Source: a virus. Taken from it: DNA of 32,104 nucleotides. The DNA lies in IMG/VR virus record IMGVR_UViG_3300025420_000015, positions 1-32,104 of that record; one strand, given 5' to 3'. Each line of letters opens with the position of its first letter. The first letter of the stretch is position 1. Both the position numbers and the translations under genes were made by a program. Of this stretch, positions 1-8,040 are shown one piece after another. The notes below the pieces were generated by a model that saw only the letters and a list, made by a program, of their open reading frames with translations, was not told the origin of the DNA and did not search any database.

Positions 1-127
1 TACTGTCGATCTTATATCTGATGCTGTAGCTTTTGCGTTATCATCATCCATACCAAAAGCACTTAATATAGAATCAATGGATGGAATACAATCACCCAAA
101 CGTTTAAAACCTTCTTTATAATTTCCT
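1..127 (-). repeat. Direct repeat copy A (127 bp, period 246 bp)
   Basis: Bases 1-127 are identical to 247-373. The offset of 246 bp equals 82 codons, so the repeat is in frame and encodes YKEGFKRLGDCIPS... through ...DDDNAKATASDIRST twice in the tape-measure-like protein. Identity stops abruptly at 127/128, and the copy may continue left of the window. Confidence 0.95.
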
Positions 128-1503
128 TGTTTGAATTGTTCTATAGAATTTATCAAAGATCCGATAAAAGGAATGTTACTAAGATTTTCCTTCATCCAAT
201 CATACATCATTGAAATACCATCCGTGACAAAATTAAATCCACTATCTACTGTCGATCTTATATCTGATGCTGTAGCTTTTGCGTTATCATCATCCATACC
301 AAAAGCACTTAATATAGAATCAATGGATGGAATACAATCACCCAAACGTTTAAAACCTTCTTTATAATTTCCTCCAGAAAAAAGACCAATAGCATCAACT
401 AACGGACCAATAACTGGAAGGTCTTTTACTTTTTCTCCTATCCATTTACCAAAATCTTTAAGATACCCCATTATGATCAACCCCTTTCCTTTTCCACCGC
501 CAGAAGGAGTTCCACCAGCTTTTACATCTAAAAACATATTGAGTGCGTCTATCGCATACGAAAGCACTGTTCCTAATCCTGGAACAGCCAAATTAACACT
601 ATTTGCTAATGCTGATAGCAAATCCAATATACCACCAACAATATCACCTTGCTTAAATCTAGAAATCGCAAATCCCATACTGATTATCCCACCAAGAACA
701 GGAACCCCTTTAATACTTTTTGCTAAAAATCCTGCTACTTTACCGAAAATAGTTTTCAAAACCCCCTTTCCTGCTGATTTTTCCAACACAACAGCACCTT
801 CCTTCGCAACACCACCACCAAAAAGACCCTTTAATCCACTAAATGCTTTACCAAAAATTCCCTTTACGGATTTACCAATAGCACCAAAAATTTTAGCAGG
901 AAACTTCATAAAAGATTTGATATTCTTTAAAAATGTAGTTGCTGCCTTTTCCATCAATTTCAAACCACCTTGTATCCCAACTCGACTAACAAGTTTCAAC
1001 AATCCTTTAAACGGACCATCGGTTTCTAATCCCTTAACCAACGCAAAAATACCACCAGCAAGCAACGCAAGACCACCCAAAAATGCCATACCCCCCCCTC
1101 CACCTTTATCCGGTTCTTTATCCGGTTCTTTATCAGGAATTTTTTTACTAACAAAAGAAGGCAACACATCCTTCAATTCATGTAATCCTTCCTGTGTAAA
1201 TCCTCCAATTGTAACAACCTTTGGCTTATCATCAGTATCTGTAATAGTCTTAGTTTCTTTATTTACATTATTCGCAGTTTTACCAATTCCAATATCACTA
1301 AATAACTTACTTAAGGTATTTTTATCTTCTATATTATTATTTTTTGTAGAATTTGTTGTTGGAGTATTGTCTTTAATTTTAAGCGCAGCAACCTTACTTT
1401 CAATAGTTTTTGAAAGTTTATCCACAAATGTCTTACCAATCCCTTCAAAAAAAGAGTTTGGTAAAATTTTTGTAATGTCTATTGGTTGTGCTGCTGTTGC
1501 CAT
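1..1503 (-). CDS. Tail tape-measure-like structural protein, 3' end beyond window
   Basis: Starts at ATG 1503 and reads open for 501 codons to the window edge, so the C-terminus is missing. The N-terminus (about 1-125) is polar and ends in a DKEP repeat and five glycines. From about 130 on it is a run of hydrophobic, Gly/Ala/Lys-rich amphipathic stretches such as GGLALLAGGIFALVKGL. Related units recur (KGVPVLGGII, KDLPVIGPLV, SNIPFIGSLI), each followed by a Gly-Asn/Asp turn. This composition and the last place in a tail operon (sheath, tube, baseplate, then this) fit a tape-measure or tail-core protein, but I recognise no diagnostic motif. The visible 3' part contains a 127-bp perfect direct repeat with an 82-codon period. 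A TAAATA element lies at 1523-1528. A baseplate or fibre-associated role is the alternative. Confidence 0.6.
   Translation of the reverse strand, partial: MATAAQPIDITKILPNSFFEGIGKTFVDKLSKTIESKVAALKIKDNTPTTNSTKNNNIEDKNTLSKLFSDIGIGKTANNVNKETKTITDTDDKPKVVTIGGFTQEGLHELKDVLPSFVSKKIPDKEPDKEPDKGGGGGMAFLGGLALLAGGIFALVKGLETDGPFKGLLKLVSRVGIQGGLKLMEKAATTFLKNIKSFMKFPAKIFGAIGKSVKGIFGKAFSGLKGLFGGGVAKEGAVVLEKSAGKGVLKTIFGKVAGFLAKSIKGVPVLGGIISMGFAISRFKQGDIVGGILDLLSALANSVNLAVPGLGTVLSYAIDALNMFLDVKAGGTPSGGGKGKGLIIMGYLKDFGKWIGEKVKDLPVIGPLVDAIGLFSGGNYKEGFKRLGDCIPSIDSILSAFGMDDDNAKATASDIRSTVDSGFNFVTDGISMMYDWMKENLSNIPFIGSLINSIEQFKQGNYKEGFKRLGDCIPSIDSILSAFGMDDDNAKATASDIRSTV
247..373 (-). repeat. Direct repeat copy B (127 bp)
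   Basis: Second copy of the 127-bp repeat, identical base for base to 1-127. The DNA between the copies (128-246) does not match the DNA following copy B (374-492), except for weak protein-level similarity (IPFIGSLIN versus LPVIGPLVD). Only part of the 82-residue module has been homogenised or recently duplicated. Confidence 0.95.
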
Positions 1504-1530
1504 AATAAATAGGTATTACTATTATTTATT

Positions 1531-2007
1531 ATGGATTTAATGAAATATAACAAAATTAGAACATTCTTAATAAATATTAAAAATATGAACAATTTTGATG
1601 AATTATATCTAGAAATCTTAAATAAAATATCGTCACCAAAAATAATCACTACATATAAGGGCTTTGAAGGGAAAATCGACCCAACACAATACAATTCAAA
1701 AGAAAATATTATATATGTTAAACCTTCTTATAACCAGAAAAGTGATCCAGAAGGATGGATGGTTCATGAATATTCTCATGCGGATTCAAACGCAAAAGGA
1801 ATTAAAGATGATAATAAACAATATCCCACAAACAATATTGAAATTTTGGCGTATACAAAACAATTCAAATGGTTAAAAGAAACGGGAAAATGTAGAAAAT
1901 TCAAAGATTTGAAAGATGTTAAAAAATTCCCCACATTAGCACAAAAATTCACAAGATATGATGGAGAATACGAACCAATACTAAAGAAATGTTGGGATAA
2001 TGCATAA
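1531..2007 (+). CDS. Small HExxH zinc-metalloprotease-like protein
   Basis: The only plus-strand gene outside the insertion sequence; 158 residues from ATG 1531. Residues 79-83 read HEYSH, a match to the HExxH zinc-binding motif, within GWMVHEYSHAD. A possible third ligand is E104 in NNIEILAYTKQF, 21 residues after the second histidine, an arrangement typical of small gluzincin-type folds. The sequence ends in a Lys/Phe-rich stretch with KKCWDNA at the C-terminus. I see no signal peptide. Other possible starts are ATG 1540 and ATG 1585, the latter preceded by an A-rich stretch. It is divergent from the tape-measure-like gene and convergent with the gene at 2053-2508, sharing a hairpin terminator with it. 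Peptidase activity is inferred from the motif only, and the substrate is unknown. Confidence 0.65.
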   Translation: MDLMKYNKIRTFLINIKNMNNFDELYLEILNKISSPKIITTYKGFEGKIDPTQYNSKENIIYVKPSYNQKSDPEGWMVHEYSHADSNAKGIKDDNKQYPTNNIEILAYTKQFKWLKETGKCRKFKDLKDVKKFPTLAQKFTRYDGEYEPILKKCWDNA

Positions 2008-2009
2008 AC

Positions 2010-2046
2010 GAACAATGCCAATAATATTTGATTATTGGCATTGTTC
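2010..2046. terminator. Bidirectional hairpin terminator
   Basis: Perfect 16-bp inverted repeat (2010-2025 with 2031-2046) around a 5-base loop. It lies exactly between the convergent stop codons at 2007 (plus) and 2053 (minus), with A/T-rich sequence on both sides, so it can serve both strands. Confidence 0.85.
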
Positions 2047-2052
2047 AAATTT

Positions 2053-2508
2053 CTATTTTATAAGAAACCTTAAAGTTCTTATGTTTTCATCATAAGTATA
2101 ATTTATATAATCAGGATGAATGCGACGTAATCCATCAGCAATATAATAAACATATAATCCCTTACTATCTTTATCGGATTTTATAAAACTACTCATTTCT
2201 TCTTCCGTATTAAAATGTTTACTCATAACTTCATGAATTTTACCACCATAACTTACGATTGGACTTATAATATAACCCGATATGAAATCTTTATATTCTG
2301 ATATATCATATCTTATGTTGAAGAATTCAGTTTTGTGTGACGAATTTATTTTTACCCATTCGTCATAATCGTAAATGATTCCGGCATCTGGAATTCCTTC
2401 TCCTTGTTCAAACTTCAATTCTCCCATTTCTTTTCCTAGTTCATAAATCACTGGAACTATATTTTCTGTCATATTATTTGTTGTTGTCATATTATTTGTT
2501 GTTGTCAT
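2053..2508 (-). CDS. Hypothetical protein with a duplicated translation start
   Basis: A 151-residue acidic protein that I do not recognise. It opens with MTTTNN twice and then MTEN, because an 18-bp unit containing the start codon is tandemly duplicated. ATGs at 2508, 2490 and 2472 are all in frame. The body is a mixed alpha/beta-looking domain with many aromatic residues (YDYDEWVKI, GLYVYYIADGLRRIHPDYINYTYDENIRTLRFLIK). There are no cysteines, membrane segments or nucleotide-binding motifs. TATAAATA (2516-2523) lies 7 bases upstream of the first ATG. It sits between a baseplate-hub paralogue and the tape-measure-like gene, so a virion or tail-assembly role is possible from position alone. 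Confidence 0.6.
   Translation of the reverse strand: MTTTNNMTTTNNMTENIVPVIYELGKEMGELKFEQGEGIPDAGIIYDYDEWVKINSSHKTEFFNIRYDISEYKDFISGYIISPIVSYGGKIHEVMSKHFNTEEEMSSFIKSDKDSKGLYVYYIADGLRRIHPDYINYTYDENIRTLRFLIK
2473..2508 (-). repeat. Tandem 18-bp repeat carrying the start codon
   Basis: Two perfect copies (2491-2508 and 2473-2490) of a unit reading ATGACAACAACAAATAAT on the minus strand, followed by a third ATGACA. Each copy ends in AATAAT directly before the next ATG, so each copy supplies its own A-rich leader and start codon. Confidence 0.9.
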
Positions 2509-2590
2509 ATTTTAATATTTATAATTTCTATATTTTCTGGAATTTGTTTCATATGTTTGTATTTTATCATATTTCCATAGTTTGTCAACT

Positions 2591-3445
2591 TTAATCATTG
2601 AAAAAAGAAGCATCCATCGGAAGTTCCCTTTTCAATTGCGCCACAACATCATTACCTTCCACATCCTTTTTAACAACTTCCACACTTATACTTGTCAATT
2701 TTTCAGTAAGTGTCTTAAAATTTTCCATATATTTCAGAATCTTATTAATTATCGTCGTTGGAAATTTTGACACTATTGAAATTCTAGTTTTAAAATCTAA
2801 TGTATCAAAATCAATTATCTGACCATCCGTAACCGATAAAGTCTTAATATATTTAGTAACTTCATTTATAAAAGCATTACCTACCAATTCCCTTAAATCT
2901 TCTGATGTCTTAAGTTCAGATTTCGCAAGCTTTCCAACCTCATTCTCTAACTTATTTTCTGTTTTAATATTAGGAACGCCACAGACTATCTTATATGGAG
3001 GAACATCATCAATAATCAGTGTCTCAATCGCTCCCAAACCCTCTACAAAGCGTTCTAATACATCCGACAGGTCAACCACACCATCCTCTACAATCAACCC
3101 ATTTTCTTCAATTTCTTCCTTAGTATATTTAAAATTATAATCTTTAGATATACTGTTTATTCGTAATGTAACAAAATAAATAATCTTATCTAATGCTGTT
3201 AAATCATCAACTTTAAATGTTTCAGTAGTTATCACATTTTCCTTCATTATTTCATTAAAAGTAAGATTGAAAATAGATGTCTGTAATGGAGAATCAACTA
3301 AACTTTTATACAACCGCTTTAATTGATCTGTGTTTAAAATTTTTGAAGGGATATTAACACCCAAAGAAGGAGCAAAAAATTCAAATGTGATTGTATCGTT
3401 AATTGTATCTAACGAACTTAAAATATTCTTAACATCTTGATTCAT
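2591..3445 (-). CDS. Baseplate-hub protein, T4 gp26/gp51-like, paralogue 2
   Basis: A 284-residue soluble protein from ATG 3445, preceded by TAAATA at 3454-3459. It resembles the T4-type baseplate hub family in overall build: an N-terminal beta-rich stretch (TITFEFFAPSLGVNIPSKILN), a helical middle containing LDKIIYFVTLRINSIS, and a C-terminal helix pair (ISIVSKFPTTIINKILKYM) ending in LPMDASFF. The adjacent protein at 3472-4413 has the same succession (FFILLFNLRSISLG, FSKLPVIVTTKLLK, IPIDVNVY), so the two look like diverged tandem duplicates. This one ends right after the LPMDASFF-type motif, while the other continues about 70 residues further. Family assignment is by pattern and by position after the tail tube genes. 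Confidence 0.55.
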   Translation of the reverse strand: MNQDVKNILSSLDTINDTITFEFFAPSLGVNIPSKILNTDQLKRLYKSLVDSPLQTSIFNLTFNEIMKENVITTETFKVDDLTALDKIIYFVTLRINSISKDYNFKYTKEEIEENGLIVEDGVVDLSDVLERFVEGLGAIETLIIDDVPPYKIVCGVPNIKTENKLENEVGKLAKSELKTSEDLRELVGNAFINEVTKYIKTLSVTDGQIIDFDTLDFKTRISIVSKFPTTIINKILKYMENFKTLTEKLTSISVEVVKKDVEGNDVVAQLKRELPMDASFFND

Positions 3446-3471
3446 AATTATTATATTTAATAGCCATATTG

Positions 3472-4413
3472 TTATAAATCAACATAAGAATCGTCATTTA
3501 TCGCAGTTTGTTCTCCTATATTTGAAGATTCTTGATTTGAATTTTCTTTCTGTATTGACATTTCCAACCGTTTTACAAATATTTGAAATTCTCCTGGTGT
3601 GCAATTTTCTACATATTCCGCAGACATATTAACATTCTTCGATAAATTATATATGTTATCATATAGAGATAATAAATCATCCAAAAATAAAATCTTGACC
3701 AAAAATGAAAGATTATATACATTAACGTCTATTGGAATATTATACGTATCTGATATCATTTTATTGTTTAATATATCTAAAATATTAACACTCTTAATAT
3801 TTAATATTTGTTGTTGTGTAGTTTTTAACAATTTGGTCGTTACTATTACTGGCAACTTACTAAATATTGCGCTTCTTTCTTCTATTGAAAGGTTTTTATT
3901 TATTTCTAAGTTTAAAGTTTTGAATTTGGAACTTTTAATAAACTTTATAAAGATTATACCATCCAACCCAATGTCTGTCAAATTTAAATACGATAAAAGT
4001 TCGAAAATCGTTGGAAGTCGCAATTCAATTTCAAAATCTCCTGCTTGTATATACTTTGTTTGTATAAATGATTTCTTCACATCCTCAAACTTAGATATTA
4101 TTTTATTGATATCTAATGTAATTTTAGTTGGCATATCATTTTGAGTAAGCGTTAAATTTAAAACATTACCCAAACTAATACTACGTAAATTGAATAATAA
4201 TATAAAAAAGTCTATAAAATCCAATTCATCTAAATCTTGTGCTGAAAGTTCTACACGTTCTTGTAATATATTCCTAAGATTTAAAAATATAATCTTTGGA
4301 TTTGGAACATCACCAAATAAACTTTTCAGTATTATTTTATAGTCCTTCACAAGAAGTTCTGAATATTGAATTTCTTTACCAAAAATATCAACAGTATTTA
4401 AAAATTTTGACAT
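3472..4413 (-). CDS. Baseplate-hub protein, T4 gp26/gp51-like, paralogue 1
   Basis: A 313-residue protein from ATG 4413. The start is preceded by a TAAATT variant of the upstream element at 4425-4430. It has a long helical and beta core rich in Leu/Ile/Lys, with no transmembrane pattern: DELDFIDFFILLFNLRSISLGNVLNLTL, then a central GDFEIELRLPTIFELLSYL, then FSKLPVIVTTKLLKTTQQQI and IPIDVNVYNLSFLVKILFLDDL. These blocks fit T4-like baseplate hub or hub-chaperone proteins and are shared in order with the downstream gene. The Ser/Asn/Glu-rich C-terminal tail (QKENSNQESSNIGEQ) is probably disordered. Only 6 bp separate it from the upstream tail gene, so it is likely co-transcribed and possibly translationally coupled. 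Confidence 0.55.
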   Translation of the reverse strand: MSKFLNTVDIFGKEIQYSELLVKDYKIILKSLFGDVPNPKIIFLNLRNILQERVELSAQDLDELDFIDFFILLFNLRSISLGNVLNLTLTQNDMPTKITLDINKIISKFEDVKKSFIQTKYIQAGDFEIELRLPTIFELLSYLNLTDIGLDGIIFIKFIKSSKFKTLNLEINKNLSIEERSAIFSKLPVIVTTKLLKTTQQQILNIKSVNILDILNNKMISDTYNIPIDVNVYNLSFLVKILFLDDLLSLYDNIYNLSKNVNMSAEYVENCTPGEFQIFVKRLEMSIQKENSNQESSNIGEQTAINDDSYVDL

Positions 4414-4419
4414 TTACTA

Positions 4420-5229
4420 TTACAAATTTATCCCTGCGTTTATCGATAATCCATTTCTTGTCGTTAATCCCACATTTATAGAGTTTTCATAACTTGCGGA
4501 TTCACTAGGAAAAAATGGAGGATTCCCATCAAATTTACCGTTTGCAATAATATCAGCACTGGAATCTATGTTGTAATAATTATATGCAAATGTAGAGATT
4601 CTAATATGTGGTGCGGATGCTGCTGTGTAATTTTGTTCTTCTCCAGATATACTTACTGGACATACACCATAAAAACTATATTTTTGTCGAATATGTGGTG
4701 CAATTCCAAGAGAGGTCACACCTAATTTATAAACATATATATTAGTTCTATAATCCAAATCACTACCTTTAGGATATGCAATCATACCTAAATGTGAAGT
4801 CACTATCGTCCAAGGTCGCAACACATTTTCCGTAAAACTAACATTATTATCAACAAATGTTATTCTTAACGTATCAAAATCCTGTCTACCACCACCTACG
4901 GTAGTTCGTATCAATCCTCCATACTGTGTCCCAACTGGATTTGGAGTAAACCCATCACTTGGTAATGTAACTGCTTGCGCAAACATACACCCTTTGTTAA
5001 ATTGAAATACGGGCATTGTTGCAGTTTTTAATGCATTCTGTATATTCCACCCCTGTCCTCCAAATTTCGGTTCGTATTTCGCAACATTACCAATTACACT
5101 AGGAAATTCATCAAAATATATAATCCATTGTGCTCCTTTTGGTAACGCGCCAGCAGGTTTCGACAATACTTGACTGAAAAAGTATCCTATTTGTTCGGAA
5201 TTTTGACTGTAATATGCGGATTCTGCCAT
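4420..5229 (-). CDS. Tail tube or tube-initiator-like structural protein
   Basis: A 269-residue protein beginning at ATG 5229. It is Gly/Tyr/Asn-rich and beta-rich, without cysteine clusters or enzymatic motifs. The middle contains LRPWTIVTSHLGMIAYPKGSDLDYRTNIYVYKLG and a later YSFYGVCPVSISGEEQNYT, an arrangement typical of tube-fold proteins of contractile tails (gp19, gp48, gp54 in T4). It directly follows the gp19-like tube gene with a 32-bp gap and precedes the hub paralogues, so a baseplate tube-initiator role is the best guess. I cannot tell gp48 from gp54 by reading. The upstream sequence has AATAAGTAG in place of the TAAATA motif seen before most neighbours. Confidence 0.5.
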   Translation of the reverse strand: MAESAYYSQNSEQIGYFFSQVLSKPAGALPKGAQWIIYFDEFPSVIGNVAKYEPKFGGQGWNIQNALKTATMPVFQFNKGCMFAQAVTLPSDGFTPNPVGTQYGGLIRTTVGGGRQDFDTLRITFVDNNVSFTENVLRPWTIVTSHLGMIAYPKGSDLDYRTNIYVYKLGVTSLGIAPHIRQKYSFYGVCPVSISGEEQNYTAASAPHIRISTFAYNYYNIDSSADIIANGKFDGNPPFFPSESASYENSINVGLTTRNGLSINAGINL

Positions 5230-5261
5230 AATAATATAACTACTTATTATGGAATTTTAAA

Positions 5262-5789
5262 TTACTGTAATTTATACGCTCTCCAATAATGATATGCAAG
5301 AGTCGCAGGAATAGTAACAACAGTTCCCGCATCTTTAATGTCATAATTTGCTGTTGCAATATTTGTCACATAAGCACCATATAATCTATAACTACGTATT
5401 GCTTGGTTTTGTTTGTTCATTAAACGTAAATCAATAAGAGATTCTGGCCCCGCAATATTATAATTTCCAGTGCTTGTCGCATCATCAAAAGTCGCAATTT
5501 GATTTGCCTCTAATGCACTACGTATATCATATTTCGCATCACATCTAAAAGTAACTTGATATCCCGCAGACCCTGGATATTTTGCAGTCCCTGGAACATT
5601 AAAATCCAATCCCATGAAAGGAACTGCAACATTATTAATTGCTCTATCTGGCAATACTGCGCTCTCAACATACACAAAATCATCCTCATTCAAAATTACA
5701 GTACCTAATTGATAAAGTCTAAATTGAAATTGACGAGCGAAATCTCTTTCTTGCGAAACCCTATAGAAATCTGAAATATTTTGTGACAT
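5262..5789 (-). CDS. 19: Tail tube protein, T4 gp19 family
   Basis: A 175-residue protein from ATG 5789. It matches gp19-type tube subunits in size and pattern: an N-terminal DFYRVSQERDFARQFQFRLYQLG, a central VLPDRAINNVAVPFMGLDFNVPGTAKYPGSAGYQVTFRCD (loop plus beta strands that stack rings), and a C-terminal strand region ending YHYWRAYKLQ. The protein polymerises inside the sheath to form the channel for DNA ejection. In T4 the tube gene directly follows the sheath gene; here a homing endonuclease gene (5831-7951) separates them. TAAATA lies at 5797-5802, 7 bases before the ATG. Confidence 0.85.
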   Translation of the reverse strand: MSQNISDFYRVSQERDFARQFQFRLYQLGTVILNEDDFVYVESAVLPDRAINNVAVPFMGLDFNVPGTAKYPGSAGYQVTFRCDAKYDIRSALEANQIATFDDATSTGNYNIAGPESLIDLRLMNKQNQAIRSYRLYGAYVTNIATANYDIKDAGTVVTIPATLAYHYWRAYKLQ

Positions 5790-5796
5790 ATACTAT

Positions 5797-5802
5797 TATT
5801 TA
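5797..5802 (-). promoter_or_regulatory. TAAATA element before tail tube gene
   Basis: GATAAATAATAGTATATG on the minus strand, with 7 bases between TAAATA and the start codon. It is one of about a dozen equally placed copies in the window and resembles the T4 late promoter core TATAAATA. Confidence 0.45.
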
Positions 5803-5830
5803 TCATAGAAGTATTATTTTCTTTGACTTT

Positions 5831-7951
5831 TTATAAATTTTTATTACTGGTATTAGAATTCCACTCAAAAACATAATTACCACAATCATAAATCTTTAAA
5901 TATCCCGCATTTTTCATGTTTTCCTCCGCTGTTTTATTTGGATCGAAATTACTCCCCAATCTTTTTGCCAACATATGCTTCTGAAACCCTACTCTATGTA
6001 ACAACCTATCTCTTATTCTTGATGTAAAATACCAAAAATTAGGTGGAGAAATTCTAAGTAAATCGAATCCCAATTTATTATAAAGCCCCCCATTACTATA
6101 TCGCCTGTTCGCATAACTTATTATTTTTTGTGGATTATATGATCTTATAAAATATGAAAACAATTTAGACGCACCACCAACAACACAAGTATTCTGTTTG
6201 CAGCAATATCTCATCAATTCTAAAGTTGGTTTTGATCCAGTAATTTTTCTACTACCAAATGTCATAACTGATATTAATTCATCAGTTTTCTTATCAAACA
6301 GCCCTATTTTATATTTTGAATTATCCTTCCCTTGTATATGATGCTCTATTAAAAACATATTCTTTGTATTATTATCAATATCTTTCACATAACAATTCCT
6401 AGCGAATATTTTATTTTTATATATTCCTAATTTACTAAGTATTATAGATTTCACCAATTCTTTTGAAGTGTTCCATTCATTTTCAAATATGTGAATAAGT
6501 TGTATCCCCAATTTTTCGCACATTTTAGTTTTATTTATATGATATTTATTTTCTTTGTGTTCGCTACTATGCCAATATAATCCATCAAATTCTATTGCCA
6601 CCCATTTTTCTGGAATGTATATATCAAGTTCTAATGGTGGTATTATTCTTTTACTGCTCGTTATGATATCAAATGTTGTAAATGATTTTAACATATCACT
6701 TATTTCAATTTCTGGTTTGGATATTGATATTTTACTACATCTTGGACATCTAACATCAAATGCAACCTCTCTGGTATACACAAATTCACAAATACTGCAT
6801 TTAAAATCTATCTCTCCAGTAGATATATAATGAGATTTATCAGTTAACATTTTTTCCGTTCTATTCTGCATTCTATCTTCCCAAATATCAAAACTCTTAT
6901 CTCGAATAGATATTATTGCATTTTTTCGATTTCTTTCTACATTTACCTTTGCTGAACAATTTACAGAACAACATTCAGAATATCCTTTATCAAATGTATT
7001 AAATCTGACAATTTTATCATTACAATAACTACATATCGGGATACTATCAAGATTATTGTGTAGTAAATATATCCGTTCATTAAATTTTATATTTTTTCTT
7101 TGTATGTTTCTTGTATGATATATGATACTCTTATACAATCGTAAATCTAAATTGAATATACTTGTATAAAATGAGTGTGATGTAACTTTATCAACCCATC
7201 CTTTTATACCTTTTATTGTATCTTCCTTAGATAGAAATTCACAACTTTCTGATAATTTAGCTGCTTTATTTTTTTTATGCTCTATTTGAATGCAATTAAA
7301 ATTTTTACATTTCCCATAGCCTTTTTGTATGGATAAAAATGGTAATATTTCATTACAATTTTCACACTTACACTTTTTTGTATTATGTATCATCAAATAT
7401 ATACCTTCACTAAAATCTTCAGAATATTTTTTAATTACAAAATTATACCACTTTGGATGTTTATATATAAAATGCACCTTTAAATCGTTTAATGATCTAT
7501 TAGAAATATACGATAGAATATCTTTTTCAACTACAGTAGAAATATCCGTTTTTAAAGCATCATCGATTAACCCCCTTTGAATATCTGAAGAACATATATT
7601 TAATCCCTTTCTAGTATTCCCTCTTCTAATTAACATTTCAGTGTCTTTATGTGTGCATTTCTTCGAGCAATATTTATTGTATTCCCATTTTCTATTTACA
7701 CCAAATATTGGAATAACATTACCGCACGATTTACACAACGGAAGGGTTTTCATATCACATACATAATGATACAACAATTGTGATTTATTAATAATATCTA
7801 AATTATTATACTTCCCAAAATTTATAATATCATTCTCTAATGTTATATATTTTTTATATAACTCTTTTAAAAAAAATTGTTTATGTATTTTTCTATACTC
7901 GATAACTTGTTGTTTATCTAAAACCTCATATAATTCAGTTTTCATATACAT
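5831..7951 (-). CDS. Free-standing homing endonuclease, EDxHD (Vsr-like) type, with zinc ribbons
   Basis: A 706-residue protein inserted between the sheath and tube genes. It has four zinc-ribbon-like modules: C73/C76 with C95/C99, C196/C199 with C215/C220, C307/C310 with C328/C332, and C385/C388 with C402/C405. A very-short-patch-repair-like nuclease domain follows at about 412-500, with acidic residues in KPEIEISDM and LELDIYIP and the block VAIEFDGLYWHSSEH, characteristic of EDxHD homing enzymes. A further domain of about 200 residues (505-700: MFLIEHHIQGKDN, LMRYCCKQNTCVVGGASKL, YNKLGFDLLRISPPNFWYF) is not needed for nuclease activity. It looks like a GNAT-type fold to me, at low confidence. 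No TAAATA element precedes the ATG, unlike the neighbouring tail genes, consistent with late insertion. Likely function: cutting intruder-free alleles at or near the sheath/tube junction. Confidence 0.85.
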   Translation of the reverse strand: MYMKTELYEVLDKQQVIEYRKIHKQFFLKELYKKYITLENDIINFGKYNNLDIINKSQLLYHYVCDMKTLPLCKSCGNVIPIFGVNRKWEYNKYCSKKCTHKDTEMLIRRGNTRKGLNICSSDIQRGLIDDALKTDISTVVEKDILSYISNRSLNDLKVHFIYKHPKWYNFVIKKYSEDFSEGIYLMIHNTKKCKCENCNEILPFLSIQKGYGKCKNFNCIQIEHKKNKAAKLSESCEFLSKEDTIKGIKGWVDKVTSHSFYTSIFNLDLRLYKSIIYHTRNIQRKNIKFNERIYLLHNNLDSIPICSYCNDKIVRFNTFDKGYSECCSVNCSAKVNVERNRKNAIISIRDKSFDIWEDRMQNRTEKMLTDKSHYISTGEIDFKCSICEFVYTREVAFDVRCPRCSKISISKPEIEISDMLKSFTTFDIITSSKRIIPPLELDIYIPEKWVAIEFDGLYWHSSEHKENKYHINKTKMCEKLGIQLIHIFENEWNTSKELVKSIILSKLGIYKNKIFARNCYVKDIDNNTKNMFLIEHHIQGKDNSKYKIGLFDKKTDELISVMTFGSRKITGSKPTLELMRYCCKQNTCVVGGASKLFSYFIRSYNPQKIISYANRRYSNGGLYNKLGFDLLRISPPNFWYFTSRIRDRLLHRVGFQKHMLAKRLGSNFDPNKTAEENMKNAGYLKIYDCGNYVFEWNSNTSNKNL

Positions 7952-7982
7952 ATAATTATCACATTTTTACATTATAACAACA

Positions 7983-8017
7983 AAAACGCTACTAATAAAA
8001 AATATTAGTAGCGTTTT
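7983..8017 (-). terminator. Hairpin terminator after tail sheath gene
   Basis: Perfect 15-bp inverted repeat (7983-7997 with 8003-8017) around a five-base loop, 23 bp after the sheath stop codon and before the endonuclease gene. On the minus strand the stem is followed by GTTGTTATAATG, which is only moderately U-rich. It probably shields the endonuclease from sheath transcription. Confidence 0.75.
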
Positions 8018-8040
8018 GATATTTTATCTAATTTCTGATA

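Noticed and set aside
473-1540. Long plus-strand reading frame of 355 codons rich in proline, serine and isoleucine
   Set aside because: It is the reverse complement of the Gly/Lys/Ala-rich tape-measure-like gene. Its composition mirrors that gene, it shows no domain, and it runs across the true minus-strand start at 1503.
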